From the IMG/VR virus record IMGVR_UViG_3300006929_000030, positions 1 to 44,322 of that record: a DNA stretch of 44,322 bases; one strand, 5' to 3'. Source of the DNA: a virus. The notes beneath the pieces were generated by a model that was not told where the DNA came from, did not search any database, and saw only the letters and a list, made by a program, of their open reading frames with translations. Positions 41,301 through 44,322 of the stretch are shown piece by piece (positions within the stretch are counted from its first letter, which is position 1; each line of letters starts with the position of its first letter). The translations under genes and the position numbers were made by a program.

Positions 41301-42026
41301 ATGGAAACTAACGAATCAATATCACAAATAGTAGAACTGTTAAATAAAGCAGATAATTTATCCTCAAAACAAAAAAAGGCTTTTCAGCAAGTTTCACGAG
41401 ATTATAATAAATCAATTGAGAAGGAAGCTACAAAACAAATAGCTGAATTATTAAAAGAGACAGACCCCGAAACAAAGGCTCGAATGGAAGGCAAAGGATT
41501 AAAACAACGAGATGATGGTCATTGGGTTAAAGACCCTAATGCAGGAGATGATTCGTCAGAAGCAACAGAGAGTAAAAAAGAGCCCAGCGGTTACACTCAC
41601 GGACACAGAGGTGCCATTGTTGATAGCTATGAAACCACGATTGTCGATGGGGAGTTAGCCTATACGGGCAATCCCAAAAAATCTACTGGAAGTTTAGCCG
41701 AAGCCCATAAAGCTGTAGCAGATGTTGCACACGAAGGCTATGAAAATCTTTCGACTGAGGCAAGAGAATTACATATAACTGGAGATTCAATGCCTGAACT
41801 TAGTAACAGGCGTGATTCAATTATTAGAAATTTAAAAAGAAAACTTGATAAAGGAACATATGAAACTGATAAAGCCGTTAAACTAGCTGGCTATTTAATT
41901 GATGATGCTAATAAACAGTATAAAAAAGACTTCGGTCATTCGTTTAGCACAGCCCAACGTAAAGAAGTCGCAACACAATGGATAAAAGAATTTGAAGGCG
42001 AAGTGGCGGCTGGAAATTATGACTAA
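41301..42026 (+). CDS. Hypothetical two-part helical protein
   Basis: 241 residues behind AAGGAG. The N-terminal 65 residues are helical and basic, followed by DGHWVKDPNAGDDSSE and a linker with His (GYTHGHRGAIVDSY). The C-terminal half is a helical bundle (LAEAHKAVADVAHEGYENL, SIIRNLKRKLDKGTYETD). It may be a virion or scaffold-associated protein of the protease operon; no family recognised. Confidence 0.5.
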   Translation: METNESISQIVELLNKADNLSSKQKKAFQQVSRDYNKSIEKEATKQIAELLKETDPETKARMEGKGLKQRDDGHWVKDPNAGDDSSEATESKKEPSGYTHGHRGAIVDSYETTIVDGELAYTGNPKKSTGSLAEAHKAVADVAHEGYENLSTEARELHITGDSMPELSNRRDSIIRNLKRKLDKGTYETDKAVKLAGYLIDDANKQYKKDFGHSFSTAQRKEVATQWIKEFEGEVAAGNYD

Positions 42027-42068
42027 AATAAAGGAAGAACTAAACATAAAGGAGATAACATATCGACG

Positions 42069-42266
42069 TTGAACATAATTACTCACGCATTAAACTTTTT
42101 ACACTTGACTAACGGTCATGAATATCACGACCATTTAAATAAAGAGTATGCATTATATAAACACATAGAACATATTGATGAGCCAGTAGAGTCTGCTCAT
42201 TGCAAGTATTGTGAGTATGATACCCGAACCCAACAAGAAAAAGACAGAGATAATTATTGGATATAG
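42069..42266 (+). CDS. His-rich mini-protein with C-x2-C knuckle
   Basis: Up to 65 residues. The upstream AAAGGAG at 42048-42054 is followed not by ATG but by ATA and, in frame, TTG at 42069, so the start is uncertain. It has eight His, several in ITHALNFLHLTNGHEYHDH, and HCKYCEY at about 44-50, suggesting metal binding. It lies directly before the Cys-rich gene. No family recognised. Confidence 0.45.
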   Translation: MNIITHALNFLHLTNGHEYHDHLNKEYALYKHIEHIDEPVESAHCKYCEYDTRTQQEKDRDNYWI

Positions 42267-42277
42267 GAGAAAGATAA

Positions 42278-42460
42278 ATGGTAGATGACATAAATAGCAA
42301 CTGTGTTTGTGAATGTGCTGATGAAACCTCTACCCAATGTATATGCAAAGATGAATCGGCATGCCCTTGCCAAGGATGTGGATGTGAAGCAAACGTACCT
42401 GTAACTCAGTGCGGATGTGGAAATTGGCAACAATGCGCGATTGATGAACAAGAAAATTAA
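42278..42460 (+). CDS. Cys-rich metallothionein-like mini-protein
   Basis: 60 residues behind AGGAG, of which 12 are Cys. They form CVCEC, QCICK, ACPCQGCGC and QCGCG clusters, that is C-x-C and C-x2-C pairs with few aromatic residues, the composition of metallothioneins that bind Zn, Cu or Cd through thiolate clusters. There is no signal peptide, so the product should stay in the reducing cytoplasm, or be a small virion component. A disulfide-rich toxin is less likely without a signal. The adjacent His-rich gene fits a metal-handling pair. Confidence 0.5.
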   Translation: MVDDINSNCVCECADETSTQCICKDESACPCQGCGCEANVPVTQCGCGNWQQCAIDEQEN

Positions 42461-42472
42461 GGAGAAAAAGAC

Positions 42473-42700
42473 ATGATAAGAATACTGACATTAGGATTAC
42501 AATTTGCAATGTTGAACGCCAGGCAATCTAAGCCTGCAAAAAACATTCTCAAAGAGGGAATGGATGTAATCACTACTTTAGGAAACGCTTTAAAGGATAA
42601 AAAAATTACCCAAGCCGAAGTTAAAGCAGTATCAAAAGAACTGAAGCAGTTTAACAAAGCCGCTACTGACCTCTTAGACGCGCTAGTTATTCCTGAATAA
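42473..42700 (+). CDS. Small hypothetical helical protein
   Basis: 75 residues behind AAGGAG. The N-terminal MIRILTLGLQFAMLNA is mildly hydrophobic, then a basic helix (AKNILKEGMDVITTLGNALK) and an acidic-basic helix (TQAEVKAVSKELKQFNKAATDLL). The 'D.LG.AL.D..IT..E' pattern recalls small phage proteins of unknown role near lysis or tail genes. No firm family. Confidence 0.5.
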   Translation: MIRILTLGLQFAMLNARQSKPAKNILKEGMDVITTLGNALKDKKITQAEVKAVSKELKQFNKAATDLLDALVIPE

Positions 42701-42711
42701 CAGATGCGATT

Positions 42712-43059
42712 ATGCGAGGTTCATTTAAGCTATATGGATTTATTGTATTAATTCTTTTCCTTGCCTCATTATTAGGAAGTTTATACTACTTCAATAAAAT
42801 TAGTGGGTCATTAGCTACACTTGAATCTCGCCCCAACACAACCTTAACCGTTACTGAGTCTAATACTGTTGAAATTCCACAAGAAGTATATTGGGCATTA
42901 GATGATTTATGGAAGGCGACTGAGCAAACGCAAAGGGTTATAAACGAAAACCGTTTTCAAATTGATTCATATTATTATCAACTCGATGATTTAAACGCAC
43001 GCCTTCAAGCGGTAGAAGAAGAATTAAATTCTTTTTTATCAGAGCAGAGGTGGAACTAA
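42712..43059 (+). CDS. Membrane-anchored coiled-coil protein, family member 1
   Basis: 115 residues: short basic N terminus, one transmembrane helix at about 7-29 (FIVLILFLASLLGSLYYF), then a long helical region ending in a coiled coil (YYYQLDDLNARLQAVEEELNSFL). The pattern TM helix, aromatic pair, then coil is shared with the next three genes, although this copy is the most divergent. Probably exposes the coil outside the membrane (N-in). Could act in lysis control, superinfection exclusion or membrane scaffolding. Confidence 0.6.
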   Translation: MRGSFKLYGFIVLILFLASLLGSLYYFNKISGSLATLESRPNTTLTVTESNTVEIPQEVYWALDDLWKATEQTQRVINENRFQIDSYYYQLDDLNARLQAVEEELNSFLSEQRWN

Positions 43060-43060
43060 A

Positions 43061-43417
43061 ATGAAACTCAATCTTAATTTAGCTACCATTAGTGTGCTGG
43101 TAGGCTTCGCGACTCAGATTGGTGGAGGAGTTTGGTACTTATCTCAGATAGATGCCGCGGTAGCTTCTAATTCAAACAGTATTCAAAAGATACAATCTAC
43201 TTTAGATGAACAACCCTACGATTATTTAAATGCAACGGTAGAAAGTTTAACTAATAGAGTGGATGAAATCTCAATGACTGACTTACTTACACTGTTCCAA
43301 ATGGGCGGTGATGAAATGGATGAAATATCGGACAGATTATCCGAGCTAGAAAAATTAAATTCCTTGATAGAGCTTAAGCTGGAGATGCTTGCAGTACAAG
43401 GAGCAGGAGGGTCATAA
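43061..43417 (+). CDS. Membrane-anchored coiled-coil protein, family member 2
   Basis: 118 residues, ATG one base after the preceding stop. Transmembrane helix at about 8-27 (ATISVLVGFATQIGGGVWYL), then the shared junction WYLSQIDAAV and coils NSIQKIQSTLDEQ, VESLTNRVDEIS and ISDRLSELEKLNSLIELKLEML. It overlaps the next gene by one base. Similarity to 43417 and 43770 products at the WY-x-S-x-(I/L)-D junction indicates duplication. Confidence 0.6.
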   Translation: MKLNLNLATISVLVGFATQIGGGVWYLSQIDAAVASNSNSIQKIQSTLDEQPYDYLNATVESLTNRVDEISMTDLLTLFQMGGDEMDEISDRLSELEKLNSLIELKLEMLAVQGAGGS

Positions 43418-43770
43418 TGGATATAAAACTTGGAAATATAAAACTTTCATTAGGTATAATTGTTACCATTGTCTTACAGGCTGCCGCGCTAATTTGGTAC
43501 GTGTCCTCACTAGATAGCCAAATGTCTGCCAATACGACGCAAATAGATGAATTAAAAACACAACTCGAACGATATCAGGAACTAGATGCGAAAAGCTCAT
43601 CTCAACTAGAAGGACGGTTAGACCAAGTGGAGCAAGTTCAACGCGTAATTGATAATGAGATGAGGACTATAATGTCTGACCATTCTGGCTTTAATGATGT
43701 GCTTAAAGAATTAAATAATGCGGGTCTATTACCTAGTGGCGAGAAGCGAGAATACGGAGGGTATTACTGA
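43417..43770 (+). CDS. Membrane-anchored coiled-coil protein, family member 3
   Basis: 117 residues starting on the previous stop. N terminus MDIKLGNIKLSLGIIV resembles member 2 (MKLNLNLATISVLVG). Transmembrane helix about 11-29, junction IWYVSSLDSQM, then coil TTQIDELKTQLERYQELDA and LEGRLDQVEQVQRVI. The C terminus (SGEKREYGGYY) is unique. Starts and stops overlap by one base at both ends, typical of a translationally coupled array. Confidence 0.6.
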   Translation: MDIKLGNIKLSLGIIVTIVLQAAALIWYVSSLDSQMSANTTQIDELKTQLERYQELDAKSSSQLEGRLDQVEQVQRVIDNEMRTIMSDHSGFNDVLKELNNAGLLPSGEKREYGGYY

Positions 43771-44192
43771 TGAATAATTTAAAAGTACCTATAGCTGTGG
43801 TAGGCGTTATATTAGTACAAGCCTTTGCGGTGATATGGTATATGTCCAATCTAGATGCTACTGTAAAAAGATTAGATGATACAGTAAGCAACTCTGCCAT
43901 AGAACGATTTGGCATAATGGAGACTGAGATAGAAAATCTAAAGGGTCGTTTATTGTCTGAAGGCTCTGCTGAGATGGCAAAAGATGTTGGAGAACTAGAC
44001 ATGAGAGTTTCGGAAATAGAGGAACTGTTATTGGAATGGTCAGACCAAAATGTATTCCATATACACGATGAAGACTTCGATAAGAAAATCGACCAGAAGG
44101 TAACTTCCCTTAGACAGAGGATTAAGAAGCTGGAAGATAACCAAGCCACAATTTTCGAAGAAGCCCGTGGTATTAAATCAAAGGTGAAATAG
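43770..44192 (+). CDS. Membrane-anchored coiled-coil protein, family member 4
   Basis: 140 residues. Transmembrane helix about 7-26 (PIAVVGVILVQAFAVIWYM), junction WYMSNLDATV, then coils (METEIENLKGRLLSEG, MRVSEIEELLLEW, VTSLRQRIKKLEDNQATIF). The longest copy; its C-terminal extension carries an acidic His-containing segment (NVFHIHDEDFDKKI). The next gene starts one base after its stop. Confidence 0.6.
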   Translation: MNNLKVPIAVVGVILVQAFAVIWYMSNLDATVKRLDDTVSNSAIERFGIMETEIENLKGRLLSEGSAEMAKDVGELDMRVSEIEELLLEWSDQNVFHIHDEDFDKKIDQKVTSLRQRIKKLEDNQATIFEEARGIKSKVK

Positions 44193-44193
44193 T

Positions 44194-44322
44194 ATGGGCA
44201 AAAACGGTAACGGAATAAATTTATCAGAGTCTGGGAAAGTAAACCTAGATATTAAATCCTTGGTAGGTATTATTGCAATGTTATTATCAATTGCATCAGT
44301 GTACTTTACGTTGCAAGGCAAG
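44194..44322 (+). CDS. Possible fifth membrane protein of the array, 3' end cut
   Basis: Only 43 codons are in the window and the frame stays open to the last base. After a polar N terminus (MGKNGNGINLSESGKVNL) there is LDIKSLVGIIAMLLSIASVYF, a transmembrane helix ending in an aromatic pair, as in the preceding four genes. Whether a coiled coil follows cannot be seen. Confidence 0.5.
   Translation, partial: MGKNGNGINLSESGKVNLDIKSLVGIIAMLLSIASVYFTLQGK

Noticed and set aside
43733-44149. 138-codon minus-strand ORF opposite the membrane protein genes
   Set aside because: It mirrors well-supported coiled-coil genes on the plus strand, has no ribosome-binding site and a low-complexity Ser-rich translation.
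1-44322. Archaeal virus (for example of marine group II) as source
   Set aside because: Family A polymerase, bacterial RecA, DnaB-type helicase, sigma-like factor and bacterial promoters with SD sites point to a bacterial host.

Overview
The window is a stretch of an AT-rich, tailed double-stranded DNA phage genome (Caudoviricetes). It carries no cellular genes, and almost every gene lies on the plus strand in tightly packed, often overlapping order. Major tail tube, tail assembly chaperone pair, tape measure and HK97-type capsid genes are present and no sheath gene is visible, so a siphovirus is most likely. No integrase or lysogeny repressor was seen, and no endolysin was recognised. Both ends cut genes (an incomplete CDS at 3-656 and another at 44194-44322), so this is part of a larger genome or an opened circular one. 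No tRNA or CRISPR array was found. There is no gene-free gap above 300 bases; the longest, about 240 bases at 36766-37008, holds divergent promoters and a structured leader.

Host: three observations point, moderately, to an AT-rich actinobacterium (for example a marine or freshwater lineage). First, three promoter-like sites share the -10 hexamer TACCAT, which fits the actinobacterial housekeeping consensus TASSDT. Second, the single minus-strand gene looks like the metallohydrolase family typical of Actinobacteria (TIGR04338-like: QR-x-VY start, HEVAH, AAHGPEF). Third, two genes could be leaderless. This is inference from motifs; no marker gene proves it.

Layout. 1-2709: tail fibre and receptor-binding type proteins. 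2775-12471: head-tail connector, tail completion, tail tube, G/GT chaperones with a -1 slip site, a short tape measure, distal tail protein and a 1306-residue tip/fibre ending in an S74 self-cleaving chaperone. 12472-13389: an HTH/zinc-finger protein and an RNA polymerase sigma-like factor. 13458-16260: small zinc-binding proteins, an FkbM-type methyltransferase that seems to need a -1 frameshift, a promoter-ORF-terminator unit and a thermonuclease. 16270-25558: replication and recombination (DnaB-type helicase, primase, SSB candidate, family A polymerase, RecA, three nucleases, a GT-B glycosyltransferase resembling T4 beta-glucosyltransferase in layout, a RuvC-like resolvase). 26020-30100: terminase pair and class II (B12-dependent) ribonucleotide reductase. 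30955-41299: portal, a virion-domain/DEDD-exonuclease fusion, a metallophosphoesterase, gp10-like protein, scaffold, major capsid protein and, unusually late, the prohead protease. 42069-44322: His-rich and Cys-rich (metallothionein-like) mini-proteins and a tandem family of at least four or five small membrane-anchored coiled-coil proteins.

Working together: replication proteins copy the genome, the class II reductase supplies deoxynucleotides, terminase packages DNA through the portal, and the head and tail modules build the particle. A 44-base element is repeated upstream of the portal gene and the gp10-like gene, each ending in the same ribosome-binding motif. It is a candidate late control signal, possibly read by the phage sigma-like factor. 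The most unusual items are this element, the methyltransferase frameshift, the nuclease fused to a virion domain, the metallothionein-like gene, the membrane coiled-coil array, and the internal ribosome-binding site inside the polymerase gene.
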